Of a stretch of 64,000 nt of DNA, positions 38,117 to 49,265 are shown one piece after another. Source of the DNA: Anseranas semipalmata (taxonomy: Eukaryota > Chordata > Aves > Anseriformes > Anseranatidae); assembly GCA_013399115.1 (NCBI GenBank), contig VXAA01003276.1, forward strand, positions 1 to 64,000, in the 5' to 3' direction. The position numbers and the translations under genes are program-made. Numbering within the stretch: the stretch's first letter is position 1; every line of letters begins with the position of its first letter. The notes under the pieces were generated by a model. It searched no databases. It saw only the letters and a program-made list of their open reading frames with translations, and was not told where the DNA came from.

Positions 38117-38833
38117 CATGAAAATATTATGGGAGACAGTATTGAAAGTCTGGCTTTGAAAGTATTGGAAGTCAAGATAAGAAACATGCACTATTCTCCC
38201 CTTGTATCACTGAGTCACTCATCTCATTGTAGAAGGCTACCAGGTTGGTCCAGCATGATTTCCTCTTCATAAATCCATGCTGACTACTCCCAGTCACCTT
38301 CTTGCCCTCCATGTGTTTGGAAATGGTTTTGAGCATTATTTGCACTGCCACCTTCCCAGGGATTGAGGGGAGGCTGACCTGCGTGTAATTTGCATTCTTA
38401 AAGATAGAAGTGACATTTGCTTTCTTCCAGTCCTCAGGAAATGCCCTCCCACCCCACTCCAGTCCCCAAATCAATGTCATCAGACATCCAGAGTGGTCTT
38501 GCAATGGCATCAGCCAGCGCTCTCAGAACTTGGCACATCTCTACAACTTCCTGAGGAGGTGAAGCACAGAGGGAGGTGCCAGTCTCTTCTCCTTGGGAAC
38601 TGAGGAGAGGATGTGTGGGAACAGCAAAAAGCTGCACCAGGGAAGGGTTGGACTGGGCATTAGGAAAAGTTTCTTTACCATGAGGGTGGTCAGATGCTGG
38701 AACAGGCTTCCTAGAGAGGTGGTTGATGCTCCATGCCTGTCAGTGCTCAAGAGGCATTTGGATAATGCCCTCAACAACATGCTTTAACTTTTGGTTGGCC
38801 CTGAAGAGGTCAGGCAGTTGGACTTGATGATCT

Positions 38834-39160
38834 CAGGTACCTTAAAGGAGGCTGTAGCGAGGTGGGGATTGGTCTCTTCTCCCATGTGCCAGGAGATAGG
38901 ACGAGGGAGAATGGCCTCAAGTTGTGCCAGGGGCGGTTTAGGTTGGATGTTAGGAAAAACTTCTTTACTGAAAGGGTTGTGAGGCATTGGAACAGGCTGC
39001 CCAGGGAAGGGGATGAGTCACCATCCCTGGAGGTATTCAAAAGACGTTTAGATGTAGAGCTTAGCGATATGGTTTAGTGGAGGACTTGGTAGAGTTAGGT
39101 CATAGGTTGGACTAGGTGATCTTGGAGGTCTCTTCCAAACTAACTGATTCTATGATTCTG
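38834..39160 (+). mobile_element. CR1 fragment inserted in CR1 (innermost level)
   Basis: A 327-bp plus-strand CR1 3' end. It begins CAGGTACCTTAAAGGAGG, encodes [40 protein letters not shown] and [12 protein letters not shown], and ends GATTCTATGATTCTG. It sits between the 6-bp duplications TGATCT at 38828-38833 and 39161-39166. Removing it rejoins the surrounding CR1 as ...GGACTTGATGATCT/TTGTAGGTCC.... The sequence is nearly the same as the 8.4 kb copy, so it belongs to the same young subfamily. Confidence 0.95.
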
Positions 39161-39185
39161 TGATCTTTGTAGGTCCCTTCCATCT

Positions 39186-39242
39186 GAACTATTCTATTCT
39201 ATTCGATTCGATTCGATTTGGGTCAATTCAATTCGATTCTAT
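39186..39242. repeat. TTCTA/ATTCG pentamer tail of the middle CR1
   Basis: Repeated TATTC, then ATTCG-type pentamers forming the 3' tail of the middle CR1 copy. The T-to-G drift within the units shows expansion of variant repeats. Confidence 0.85.
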
Positions 39243-39600
39243 CACATCCCATCAGATCCCATGGACTTGTGCATGTCTGTTTTGTTCACTAACCTGATCC
39301 TCCTCCACTGAGGGTAAGTTTTCCTTGCTCCAGACTTTCCCACTGGTCTGAGAGCTCTGGGATTCCTGATGGCAAATCTTACTAGTAAAGACTGAGGCAA
39401 AGAAGGTGTCAAGTACCTCACCCTTTTCCATGTCTGTTGTCACCAAGGCTCCTGCCCCAGTCAGCAGGCCCACATGTCCCCTGGCTTCCTGCTGATGTCC
39501 CTGTAGAAGCCCTTCTCAGTGTCCTTCACATCCACCAGATTTGACTCAAGACCTACTCCTGCATGCTCACACAGTTCCTCTGTATTTTCCGTAGATTTTC

Positions 39601-42600
39601 TCTCCCTTCTACCACCTTTTGTATGCTTATTTTTATTACATTATTAATTTCAGGCTGGAATCTCATTTCTGATTGATTTATTATTGATTTTATATCAAAA
39701 ATGTTATTTCATGTTAATTTATTTGAAAATATATTATCTGGCTTATTAAGAGAATATTTATGAACAAGTAATAATTTACATTGAGGTTTGGTTTCTATAT
39801 TGTGAGTGTCACACCTTCTTGGGATGTTAACAAAGAATATGAATTTACCATAGAGCTATACACCATCTACCAGAAAAATATAAGTTTTTCTTATTTTCTG
39901 AAAAATATCAGATGATTTAAAAAAGAGTGACCACCACACCAAATAAAAAAAAACTTTTTTCAGTCTACTGCTCTTATGATCTTTACCATGGAAAACCAAA
40001 AGGTTAGAACCATAGAATTAAAGCATGCCATAAAACAAAACCTTATGTCTAGCAACATGTTTTCCAGCTGTCTTCACTAACAAATTTTTGTAGATCTAGA
40101 GAATAAAAGATGTGGGACAGCAAATGGGCTTTACACAGATTTACACTTCATGGGTTTCCATTCTGCAAGCTCTGCTGATTCAGCTACCAAACCTGTAATA
40201 TGCTGCAATAATTGTATATAAAATTACTGCAGTGCTGGCATGATTTTGATGCTTTTGGTTTAGTTGTTTAACATTTTCTGTTTTCTTTGGTATCTCAATG
40301 CTATGTTTAATATAAAGAAGTATTCCTACACAAGAAGAAACAGAGTCCCACTAGAGTTCTGTGTAACCCTACAGACAAGAAGTACCAGTGTTTGGTGACA
40401 CTGTAGTGTGGGCCATGTTCTTTATATTTTCTTTGTTGCACTAAGAATAGCTGCTTTTGACTGTCCCTTGCTGCCTTCTCATGTCAGGCTTTTTATATCT
40501 TTAATCATCACTTACACAGTCTTATCTGCTTGCTATCTTATGAGGTAAACAGTTGTGGGCCTCACCATTTATGTGGGAGGCTGCCAAGAAATCTGACTCA
40601 TTTAGGAATTTTGGCTTTTTTTTTTTTTTTTTTTTATAATGGCTTCTGTTACTGTAATATCTACACCCTTTCCACAGTTTTTATTTCCAGTTTATATATA
40701 TTCCCACAACAAGCAAGGACTGGAGATTCCTCATTGGCATTGTTCATCTGCCTCTCTAGCATGGTAGAGAGAAATGTTAATGGATCAAAATACGATGGTT
40801 TCAATTTCCTCTTGAAGTAGATGGTTACTGCATTCTCTGCTGAAAGTGTTAGAATTATAAGCCACATGGTATGAAACCTTTAGTATTCATTCCTGAGAAA
40901 TATGGTTCATCTGAATGCACCCTTTTTAGGGACACAACCATTACACAGAACTATTTCATATCTTGGGTGATTTTAAGTTTTCCCCTTGTACTGTGTTTTA
41001 GTTTATTAGATACATTTTACATGGAAATTAAATATCTTCTGCAGTCCAGCTCTCAAAGGAATTGGATGCCCAACTGAGCAAAAGTGCCCTGACAGTCCTC
41101 AAGGTTCCAGAGTTCACCCCTCATCTCCCAACACTCCCCGCAGAGCCCTGTGCCTTGCCAATCTAAGATCTCCTGTTCCAATCATTCTTGCCATGCTCCC
41201 CTAGTAGCTGCTTCCCCTCCTCCTTGTGCATAGTCATGAGCCTGGTGTCCACCTTTCCTACATCCCCTGACCTTTGATCTGACAGGAAGACATACCTCTC
41301 CTCTCACACCAAAGCTCTCTGAAGGCTGCTATGAAGCCCAAGTGCTCCAACAGTCATTACAAAGCCAAGAGGCAGGCTGTGACTGCCAAGAGGACCACAG
41401 ACACCAGTAGGTAGCCCGTGAAGAAGGCTGGCGAGTTCATAGACAAGTGGGACACTCATCTGGCAGAAAATGTAGATGTGATCTAAATGGGAGTACCTTG
41501 ATCTTTTCCATCCATATGTAGGTGAAGGAAGTGGTATCATCCAGATGGAGGCTGTGCTGGATGTCTAGCAGGAACTGATGGTCTGATTTCACTGAGGGCA
41601 TACTTTGTGCATACATACCTGTCCTATCTCTGTATTCCCATTAATCCAGGTTTTGATAAAATCTCTGCCCAGGAATAGGCACTTGCAAGAATCCAAATTG
41701 CTGAGGAAGGCTGATGTATGCTGGCAGAATTGGTACATCCTGGTATTAAAGCATTTACATCAAAAATATTAAAAACTCCAACTGAATCCTGAGATGGAGC
41801 GGGTGATTTGGCAAGGCTCAGTGACCTCAACACCTCTCTGGTCCCACAGCTTGAAAAAAGAATTGGCACTCTGCTGATGTCTGTGAGGTGGCTGAAGTCT
41901 CAGGGGCTGGATTGGTGCCTCCAGCACCCACAGTGCCTGATTTCTTTATTCTCAAGTCTCAGTCCTTCTCCTTCCCTCTCTAAGGTAAAATGCTGGAGGA
42001 AAAGCAATGAGAAAACAGATCTTTGCTCAAATTCTTGTACCCATCCCTAGCTTAGCTATACCCAGCACACTGATTGCTGTGCGTATCTTTCGAAAACCCA
42101 CTCGTGCCCTATCCAACTTAGAACAGTTGTTACCATTTTAACAGCAAAATCCCTTGAAGCTGAAGTTAAAGTTGTATCCATTGCAGGCCATGCCTTCTTG
42201 ATTTGTCCTTTTAACTCCCTCTGGGAATTGTCTTTGATTAGTTTTATTCTTGGAGATTCATGGTTCCTAGTCTTCCTCCTGAAGTTGTTCAACCAAAAAT
42301 TAAGAACCAGCAAAATGCAAAGTAAGTCCATTAGCCTGCCTATGAATTTCCAGACCCCTCTACTCTTCTACCTTTATTCTGTCTTCCTGAAAAATTTTAC
42401 TTATATCCAAAAACCTTAACTGTAGTCCAGTCACCTGTTGTTTGTTCCTTTTTCAGATTAGAAGAACTTCTCTTCCTCTCAACCCAGACACTTCCTCTTC
42501 CTCCCACCTCCCAGAAGAGCTTTATTCCATACAGTCTCTGCCCATGTTGGTTTGAACTCCTGCCTTTATGGCAATTAGTCAGGTTTCCTCAAGAACACTC

Positions 42601-43080
42601 ATATTTTTCAGGTTTAACAAAGCAAGTGCTTGTTACTGTTTTACTAACCACAGGGTAAGGAAAAGCTGCAAACTCCTCATCATGTTTTCCAGCCACTGAC
42701 ACGACACTCCAGTGCACTATTCCAGTTGGCAAGATCTGCCTGCAGATACGAGGAGATAAATCAGCGCATATTGCTATAATTTCTCTAACACATCATTGTC
42801 TAAAACCTGAGTGGGAGGGAGCCCTCTCTCTCAATATTAGCTACTCATTGCAGCAATAGGTGGCTAGGATAAGATCATGAATTCAGTCCTTTAAGTGATA
42901 TGTTAATTTATAAATCAGAAGTGTGTATATCTGGTACATATTCTAAAGAGACTAAAGTCAAGTAACCTGTCTTTATAGTTGCAAGTGTTCCTAGTGATTA
43001 GGTACCCTCCTTTTTAATACTTTATTTTCCCATGATACAAGTGTCAGTGCCTTGAGAGACCTAATGCACCTTAACTGCCC
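39601..43080. other. Noncoding stretch
   Basis: No gene supported. It holds a T-run at about 40617-40636 and a short lysine/arginine-rich reading at 41324-41470 that is stopped twice. No recognisable repeat. Confidence 0.45.
41324..41490 (+). pseudogene. Possible degenerate basic-protein retrocopy (very tentative)
   Basis: One plus-strand frame reads AAMKPKCSNSHYKAKRQAVT then AKRTTDTSR, stop, PVKKAGEFIDKWDTHLAENV and another stop. The Lys/Arg-rich wording is unusual for random AT-rich DNA and could be an old processed pseudogene. I cannot name a parent gene, and there is no visible poly(A) tail. It may also be chance. Confidence 0.12.
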
Positions 43081-43560
43081 TGACCAGCCGCGCCTGGGAC
43101 CTTCACCCACGCTTGCTGCCCGTTGGTCTAGGAGCTTCTGCCTGGACATTCACTTCTTGCTTGAGCTGTGTTGTAGGCTTTGGCCTTGTTCTTTTGGATA
43201 GACTTAGACCTATGTTGTAGGTTGGTTTTCTCTTGTGCTGTCTTCTGGATGGACTTCAGACCTACCTTTTAGCTTGTCTCCACTCTGGTGCTGTCTCTGC
43301 TGCTTCTGACTGAGCAATACGAATGGGCCATGGGCCTTACTCATCCCTCACTGAACTGGGGACTGCTGATGTTATTGGCCCCTGCTCAGACTTCCCCATG
43401 CAGGTGTAACAAGGCTGTGTCCTGTCTGGTGAGGGCGCTGCCTGTGCTATGGACACCCTCGGCTCCTGGCTTATCCTTCCCCCATGGGGCAGGCCTGTTC
43501 TTGCTGCTTCCCCCCACTGAGGGTATGGCTGCAGCTCACTCTCTGGTATCATAGTGGTCA
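43081..43560. repeat. GC-richer unknown segment with degenerate triple repeat
   Basis: A segment richer in G+C than its neighbours. Three degenerate tandem units lie at 43166-43209 (44 bp), 43210-43261 (52 bp) and 43262-43310 (49 bp). The first two share TGTTGTAGG and GGAT(A/G)GACTT, and all three end in GAC. It could be part of an old LTR or another interspersed repeat, but I do not recognise it. The 88-codon frame at 43288-43554 reflects composition. Confidence 0.45.
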
Positions 43561-45335
43561 CCAGACCCAGTGTGAAAGAAGCACAGCCAATTTGGGTGGA
43601 AGAACAGGACAGTCCCTCTCACCTGGCATCTTGGAATTAAGTTGGATTGGATGTGGGGTGAGTTTATGCCTGAGATGTCTTATTCCCACCACAAACATTT
43701 TTCTAGGATTTAGCTTCAGAGAACTACTGTTCCATCCTGTGCTTTGAACTATATGGTCTCTTGTCACTTGAAGTGACTGGAAATCCATATTGAGTTTCCT
43801 GTGCTGGTGATTTAAGGGTACAGTGCAGGTGTAGCTTTGAAAATGTTGAGAAATGTCTAGATGGAGTTTGGAAGTGACCTTAAACAGGTTCCTTATTTAG
43901 TCAGATCACCCTGAGAGAAACCTGACTTATTTTTTGGTGTTTTTCTTCTCTTTACCCCTCCTGTGAAGTCAGGCATGTATACTGATATGTTTGAGTAGCC
44001 ATTTGGACTTTTTTTTTTTCCATTGTCATTATCATTATAGTTTTCTTTTCATTAGATCAGTATCACTCTGCTCAGTTAACTGGGAATTTCCCCCAGGGGT
44101 ATGCCTTGCCAAAAGTAATATTATTTCAGGACAGATTTACATGAGAACAAGCTTTTCAGGTTCTTGGTGGTGCGCTGTATGGAAATATGTAGATTGGAAA
44201 ACTGCATTTTATTATTATTATTATTATTTTTAAATAGAAAAATCTGCAAGCTCAAAGTCTTCTTTTTTATATAGCTACTTCTACTTCACCAAATGACAGC
44301 CAGCCAGCAGTGCAGCTAAGGACTGTGGCTAACAATATGGTTCCAGAGTATTTTATCTCCCTGGGGGGTACTGCACATGTAATTTTAAATGGTAGTTTAA
44401 ATTACAAGATGAAAAGTTGAAGTATTTTCTTGTTTCTATTCTGTAGAGTGGGGGTGAGGGAGGGGCAATTTTATTGAAATTATGAAGGTTTGTGACTTGA
44501 GTTCTGTTCCTCCCCCAAAAATAATACTTTGCATGTAGGAATTCATGTTCAGGACAGTACAGAAATATTGCTTAGACTGTGAACAGTCCTGAATATACTC
44601 TTCTGACAGGGTGACTAGTCATGCAATGGAAGAAGTCTGCCACAGAAAAGAAGATAATACAATTTCTTAGTCTTGTTAGATGGCTAAAGAAAGGATAAGG
44701 TGGATATCTTCTGCCATGTCTACATCTTGTCCCAGGGCCTAATAGACAGCATCCTTGTGCACCGAGAGTGCATAAATCACTTTGCTGTTGAAGTATCTCC
44801 TCTGTTCTCATTCTGAGCTTGTGGAAACTGCTGTGAAAAGCTCTGTCACTCACCTTTACGAGCTAAAACTCTAACCAGAGGAAAGAGCTGGGGCACAGTT
44901 GTGGCTTACAGTCTGTAGCTCAAGGCTTGAAACCAACTGTATGAAGTTGCATAAGCTCTATTAGTAGAACTATAATCGCAAATCAAGGCATGTAACTGAA
45001 TAGTCATGTTTGGAAAGCCCAGCTAGTGTAATTGAGCATGTGATTATGTAAGCAGATTTGGGTGTACACCTTTTAACACCAGCCAGCAAGGCTGCATTTC
45101 TAGTACTCGTTCCTCTTTGTGCAAACCTGCAGGAATTGGAATTAAACATTATCATATTTATCCAATTCAGATTTTCAGGTCACTTTGAAGAACCACATCT
45201 GAAACTCACAATATTATATTGAAGAACTGTATCTTTTAAGAAAAGGTAAGCTTCCAACTTGCTTTTAATCAGTCAATACATGAAAACAGTTAAAACCTGA
45301 TATGTAAGTAATCTCACAACTGAAGTAAACAACTG
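43561..45335. other. Noncoding stretch
   Basis: No gene recognised. Contains a T-run at 44010-44020 and a (TTA)n microsatellite at about 44208-44230. Confidence 0.5.
44208..44230. repeat. (TTA)n microsatellite
   Basis: About seven TTA units ending in a short T-run. Confidence 0.85.
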
Positions 45336-45500
45336 GTTGGGTACTGGAACAGGCTCCCCAGGGAAGTGGTCACAGCACCAAGTCTACCAAGTTCAAGAAG
45401 CTTTTGGACACCACTCTCAGACATATGGTTTGATTTTTTGGGTGGTCCTGTGTGGAGCCAGGAGCTGGACTTGATCCTTGTGGATCCCCTCCAACTTGGG
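45336..45500 (+). mobile_element. CR1 3'-terminal fragment (sense)
   Basis: Plus-strand CR1 remnant reading [16 protein letters not shown] (after small frame corrections), followed by UTR blocks GGAGCTGGACTTGATCCTTG and CCCCTCCAACTTGGGATAAC. The tail is replaced by AT-rich sequence with GAACATGTAATTAAAT duplicated at about 45510 and 45536. About 165 bp. Confidence 0.85.
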
Positions 45501-46482
45501 ATAACCTCTGAACATGTAATTAAATGTAATTTAATGAACATGTAATTAAATTAATATTGCTGAAATAAGCTTTTTGCTCACTAAAATGAAATCTTACAGC
45601 CATTGACTTCAGTGTAATTTTTTCCCTGCTTTGTAAGCATATTTTATATAAAGTTTTAATGTACCTATGCATTTAACTGTCTAAATATCAGCTTTACAAT
45701 ATTTCAGTATATGCACAATAAAAAAGAACAAGTTCAAAAACATAGCTCTTAATAAAGTATTACATATAGCAGTTTACTTAAATACTAAGGATCTAATATT
45801 TATGTCGAAAAAATAAGAATTTATACTCAAATATTTATTAAGCTTCTCAGACATACTCCTCCAATGTGAGCAAATTACTGCTTGTGACAGAAATGCTAGT
45901 CTTAATTTTGTATTCACATAACTCAGTCCTAAAATGCCCTCTACTGGTCACAGTCAACAGGCAGCCAGCCAAGCAATAGTAAGGTTGGGAAATCTGATGT
46001 GAAAACGCGTTACATCACTAGCACAGTTTCTGGATTTTGAAGGAATATGTTTGTCATTTAAAATTTATGATTGTCATATGAAACAGTTTAAAAGGGAAAA
46101 AATAATCATCACTAGTTAGATGTTTAAACATTTCTAAAGAAAAAAAAAATATTTTCTTGTACTGGCATTAAAACACTTTTAGCTGACACTCTCTTCTTTC
46201 CCTATTCCAGGACACAAATATCATTATGTTACTGAAGCTAGCAGGTATTCTGGGAAAAAATGACAAGCTCTAACATTGATACTGTAAACTTGTGGAGTGA
46301 TGAAAAGTCAAAAGTGTAACATAAACAGAAATAAAATTATACATAGGAGAGAGTAAAGTGTTTCACCACTGGTGCTCACTTATCTGTCGGTTGCCTTTCT
46401 GCTCTTCAGTCTGATTAAGATGTATTTGCAGGATCACTGAAGTAGAAGGGGGTGGAGGGGTCATAAATTGCTTTGTGTTGTA
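45501..46482. other. AT-rich noncoding stretch
   Basis: No gene or repeat recognised beyond the small duplication at its start and an A-run near 46139-46149. Confidence 0.5.
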
Positions 46483-46698
46483 CTGATGGAGGAATGCCCT
46501 TGCTGCAAAGAACCCTAATGGTGTCCTGGGATGCATTAGGCAAAGTACTGGCAACAGGTCAAGTTGATGAAGGGAGTGGAGCATCCCTCTCATGAGGAGA
46601 GGCTGAGAGAGCTGGGACTGTTCAGCCTAAAGAAGAAGAGGCTCAGGGGGGATCTCATCAATGTCTGTAAATACCTGAAGGGAGGGTGCAAAGAGGAT

Positions 46699-47209
46699 CA
46701 TAAAATCATAGAATTGTTTGGGTTGGAAGGGACCTTAAAGATCATCTAATTTCAACCCCCCTGCCTTGGGCAGGGACACCTCCCACTAGACCAGGTTGCC
46801 CAAAGCCCCATCCAGCCTGGCCTTGGACACTTCCAGGGATGGGGCATCCACAGCTTCTCTGGGCAACCTGTTCCAGTGACTCACCACGCTCATAGTCAAG
46901 AATTTCTTCCTAATACCTAATCTANCTCTTTCATCATCCTCATGGCCCTCCTCTGGAGTCACTCTAATAGGTCCATGTCCTTCTTGTGCTGGGGGCCTCA
47001 GAGCTGAACGCAGTACTGCACGTGGGCTCTCACAAGAGCAGAGTAGAGTGTGAGAATCACCTCCCTCAACCTGCTGGCCATGCTGCTTTTGATGCAGCAC
47101 AGGATGTGATTGGCTTTCTGGGCTGCAAGTGCACATTGATGGTTCATGTTGAGCTTCTCATCAATCAACAGCCCTGGGTCCTTCTCATCAGGGCTGCTCT
47201 CAATGGAGC
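46699..47209 (-). mobile_element. CR1 copy inserted in CR1 (inner, antisense), contains one N
   Basis: Minus-strand CR1 3' portion with tail CATAAAATCATAGAATTG at the low end and the UTR blocks of the 59 kb copy. It encodes [20 protein letters not shown], and further upstream [20 protein letters not shown] and [11 protein letters not shown] single N at 46925 coincides with the loss of roughly 200 bp that the 59 kb copy retains (the [19 protein letters not shown] part). The loss may be an assembly artefact, not a real deletion. Confidence 0.93.
46925..46925. other. Single ambiguous base at a CR1 internal junction
   Basis: The N lies between TAATCTA and CTCTTTCATCATC. Sequence that related copies carry between these blocks is absent. 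Confidence 0.95.
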
Positions 47210-47493
47210 AGGATGGAACCAGGTCCTTTTCAGTGGTGTCCAGGGACAAGAGGCAATAGGCACAAACCAGAACACAAGGGGTTCCCTCTGACCATCAGGA
47301 AGCACTTCTTTACAGTGCAGGTGATGGAGCATTGGCACAGGTTGCCAGGAGAAGTTGTGGAGTCTCCCCCCTTGGAGATCTTCAAAAGCCACCTAGACAT
47401 GGGCAAGCTGTTCTGGGTGTCCCTGCTTGAGCAGGGGGTTGGACCAGACTGCTTCCAGAGGTCTCTTCCCACCTCAACAATTCTGCGAATATG

Positions 47494-47828
47494 TAATGTT
47501 CCCAAAGAGTAAAAGTTGTTAATGCCATCAGGCCACTGAATGATATTAGACAGTTAACCGAGGTTCAGGTTTATACAGTGATGGTATACTGTTTAGTAGT
47601 GTGAAAAGACTTCACCATTTCTGAACTTTTATATGTTAAATAGGAAATGATTGATATATTTGAAGTGTAAAATATTAAGGCTTTTATTTTGCTGAAACGC
47701 TTCTGTTTAAAATATATGAACACATATACACACTCCCTTTCTTTGATAGTCTTATAGATAGTCTTAGATAGTCTTATAGATATTAAGACTATCTTTGATA
47801 GTCTTATAGATATTCAGAACATGGTTAT
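47494..47828. repeat. Short noncoding stretch with GATAGTCTTA repeats
   Basis: At 47745-47816 GATAGTCTTA-type units recur four times, and one inverted unit (TTAAGACTATC, about 47782-47793) can pair with them. The rest of the interval is unremarkable AT-rich DNA. Confidence 0.75.
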
Positions 47829-47834
47829 AACTTT

Positions 47835-48134
47835 CACAGAATCACAGAATCACACAGAATCACAGAATATCCTGAGTTGGAAGGGACCCATAAGGATCAT
47901 CGAGTCCAACTCCTGGCACTGCACAGGTCTACCCAAAATTTTAGACCATGTGACTAAGCGCACAGTCCAAACGCCTCTTAAATTCAGACAGGCTTGGTGC
48001 AGTGACTACTTCACTGGGGAGCCTGTTCCAGTGTGCAACCACCCTCTCAGTGAAGAACCCCTTCCTAATGTCCAACCTAAACCTCCCCTGCCTCAGCTTG
48101 ACACCATTTTTGGTGTCAAAGTTGGCTTGACACC
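47835..48134 (-). mobile_element. CR1 3'-terminal fragment with target-site duplication (antisense)
   Basis: A 300-bp CR1 fragment. Repeated CACAGAATCA tails are followed by GAGTTGGAAGGGACCCATAA and ATCATCGAGTCCAACTCCTG. It encodes [20 protein letters not shown] and [20 protein letters not shown] on the minus strand. Direct repeats AACTTT at 47829-47834 and 48135-48140 are probably the target-site duplication. The 5' junction contains a palindrome (TTGACACCA at 48098-48106, inverted at 48111-48119, repeated at 48127-48135). Confidence 0.92.
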
Positions 48135-48141
48135 AACTTTC

Positions 48142-48957
48142 CTTTTTAAAGAAAATATTGTTACAGGCTAAAAATACTTTAGTAATTCTTATCATTAATT
48201 TAAGATCCTGCTTCTTGTAAGACAAGACAAATGTACTCAAAAAGTGAAACAGATGAACAGCATATCTGGAAATTTCCCATTTCTGTTCTTACCGGCAACT
48301 ATGACACTGGCAAAGCATGGATACTGTTTAGCAGTGCTGAAACTAGACAAAATTGTAACATCAGATTTTGAATATATTGCTTTCAGATACATTTCTGTTT
48401 CATGGAAGTGTGTTCATGTGATGTCTTTATCTGACTTTTTTAGTTCCTATTTTTGTAAGCCTCAGTGATGTCTGTAGAACTGTAACTGGTCTTTGAACTG
48501 CAGTGTAACACCAATTTAACTTCAACTTCCGACTGTGACAGTGTCAAGTAAGACTATTTTCTTTTTTTTTACACACTGTTAATCATCTTTGAGAATGGTG
48601 TTATGTTGGCCACGATGGCAGAATCCACATCTTTCAGTCTCCTTAATGACAGTGAAAATTAAGGATCTAAAAGAAATGATAGATAGCTGTATCAGGAAAT
48701 ATTCTATTCTCATATTAAGCTGTCTACCAGTTAAGTCTCATTTCCACCGTATCAATTCTAGTGATTTATTCCAGTCTCACACACCTCATTGTATGCTCCT
48801 AATATGGTTACTGTGTGGCTGTAGGCAGTTTTAGAGGGATAAATCCCATCTTTTAAATTTGACAGCATCTATGAACACTGGAACATAAGAGGCTTAAATT
48901 ACACTTTTGTTACTGTGGGCAACTGGTAGCACAAATTTCTGTACTGTATTCAGTTTA
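48142..48957. other. Noncoding stretch
   Basis: No gene or repeat recognised between the CR1 fragment and the second LTR. The 81-codon frame at 48589-48834 has no features. Confidence 0.5.
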
Positions 48958-49265
48958 TGTGGCAAGGGTTTGGTAGCAGGAGGACTGCAGGGGTGGCCTC
49001 TGTGAGCAGAGCCCAGGAGCTGCCCCAGGTCAGACAAGAGCCAGCTCCAGCCGGCTCCAAAAGGGACCCGCCGCTGGCCAGAGCCCAGCCAGGGAGCGAC
49101 GCTGGTTGGGCCTCTGGGAGAGCAGATTGAAGGAAGGGAAAATCTGCTGGGCAACAGCAGCTGGGAGAGAGGGGTGAGACATGAGAGAGAAACAGCCCTG
49201 CAGGCACCCAGGTCAGTGCAGAAGGAGGGCAGGAGGGGCTCCAGGCGCCGCAGCACAAGTTCCCC

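Larger units (their letters stand above)
38540..39242 (+). mobile_element. CR1 fragment inserted in older CR1 (middle level)
   Basis: A plus-strand CR1 3' fragment, about 370 bp once the inner insertion is removed. It encodes QGRVGLGIRKSFFTMRVVRC and WNRLPREVVDAPCLSVLKRH, then UTR sequence ending in GGTCCCTTCCATCTGAACTA and a TTCTA/ATTCG pentamer tail. It is flanked by the 6-bp target-site duplication CACATC (38534-38539 and 39243-39248). It splits the antisense CR1 outside it and is itself split at 38833/39161 by a younger CR1. Confidence 0.92.
37650..39600 (-). mobile_element. Old CR1 element(s), outer level of a triple nest (antisense)
   Basis: Minus-strand CR1 sequence in three pieces. 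37650-38080 is the pol C-terminus and UTR (RVQRASRMIKGLQHLTYKKR, LREQELFSPEKRRL). 38127-38539 encodes the RT finger region (FPEDWKKANVTSIFK, SIPGKVAVQIMLKTISKHME, SSQHGFMKRKSCWTNLVAFY). 39243-39600 continues upstream of that with degraded CR1 pol sequence (ENLPSVEEDQVSEQ and similar). Between the first two pieces a T-rich spacer (38080-38115) replaces the expected palm region, so they may be one copy with an internal deletion or two adjacent copies. The second and third pieces are separated cleanly by the plus-strand insertion at 38540-39242. No frame is intact. Confidence 0.88.
46483..47493 (+). mobile_element. CR1 copy split by a second CR1 (outer, sense)
   Basis: The left part (46483-46698) carries AATGGTGTCCTGGGATGCAT, then an internal deletion at about 46561, then a frame reading [20 protein letters not shown] and [16 protein letters not shown]. 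The right part (47215-47493) continues with UTR-side pol sequence (HFFTVQVMEHWHRLPGEVVE, SPPLEIFKSHLDMGK) and ends in CCTCAACAATTCTGCGAATATG. The two parts join when the antisense CR1 at 46699-47209 is removed. The 5-bp duplication AGGAT (46694-46698, 47210-47214) marks the insertion. Confidence 0.9.

Noticed and set aside
39186..39242. TTCTA/ATTCG repeat as an independent satellite
   Set aside because: It is the 3' tail of the middle CR1 copy, directly before its target-site duplication.
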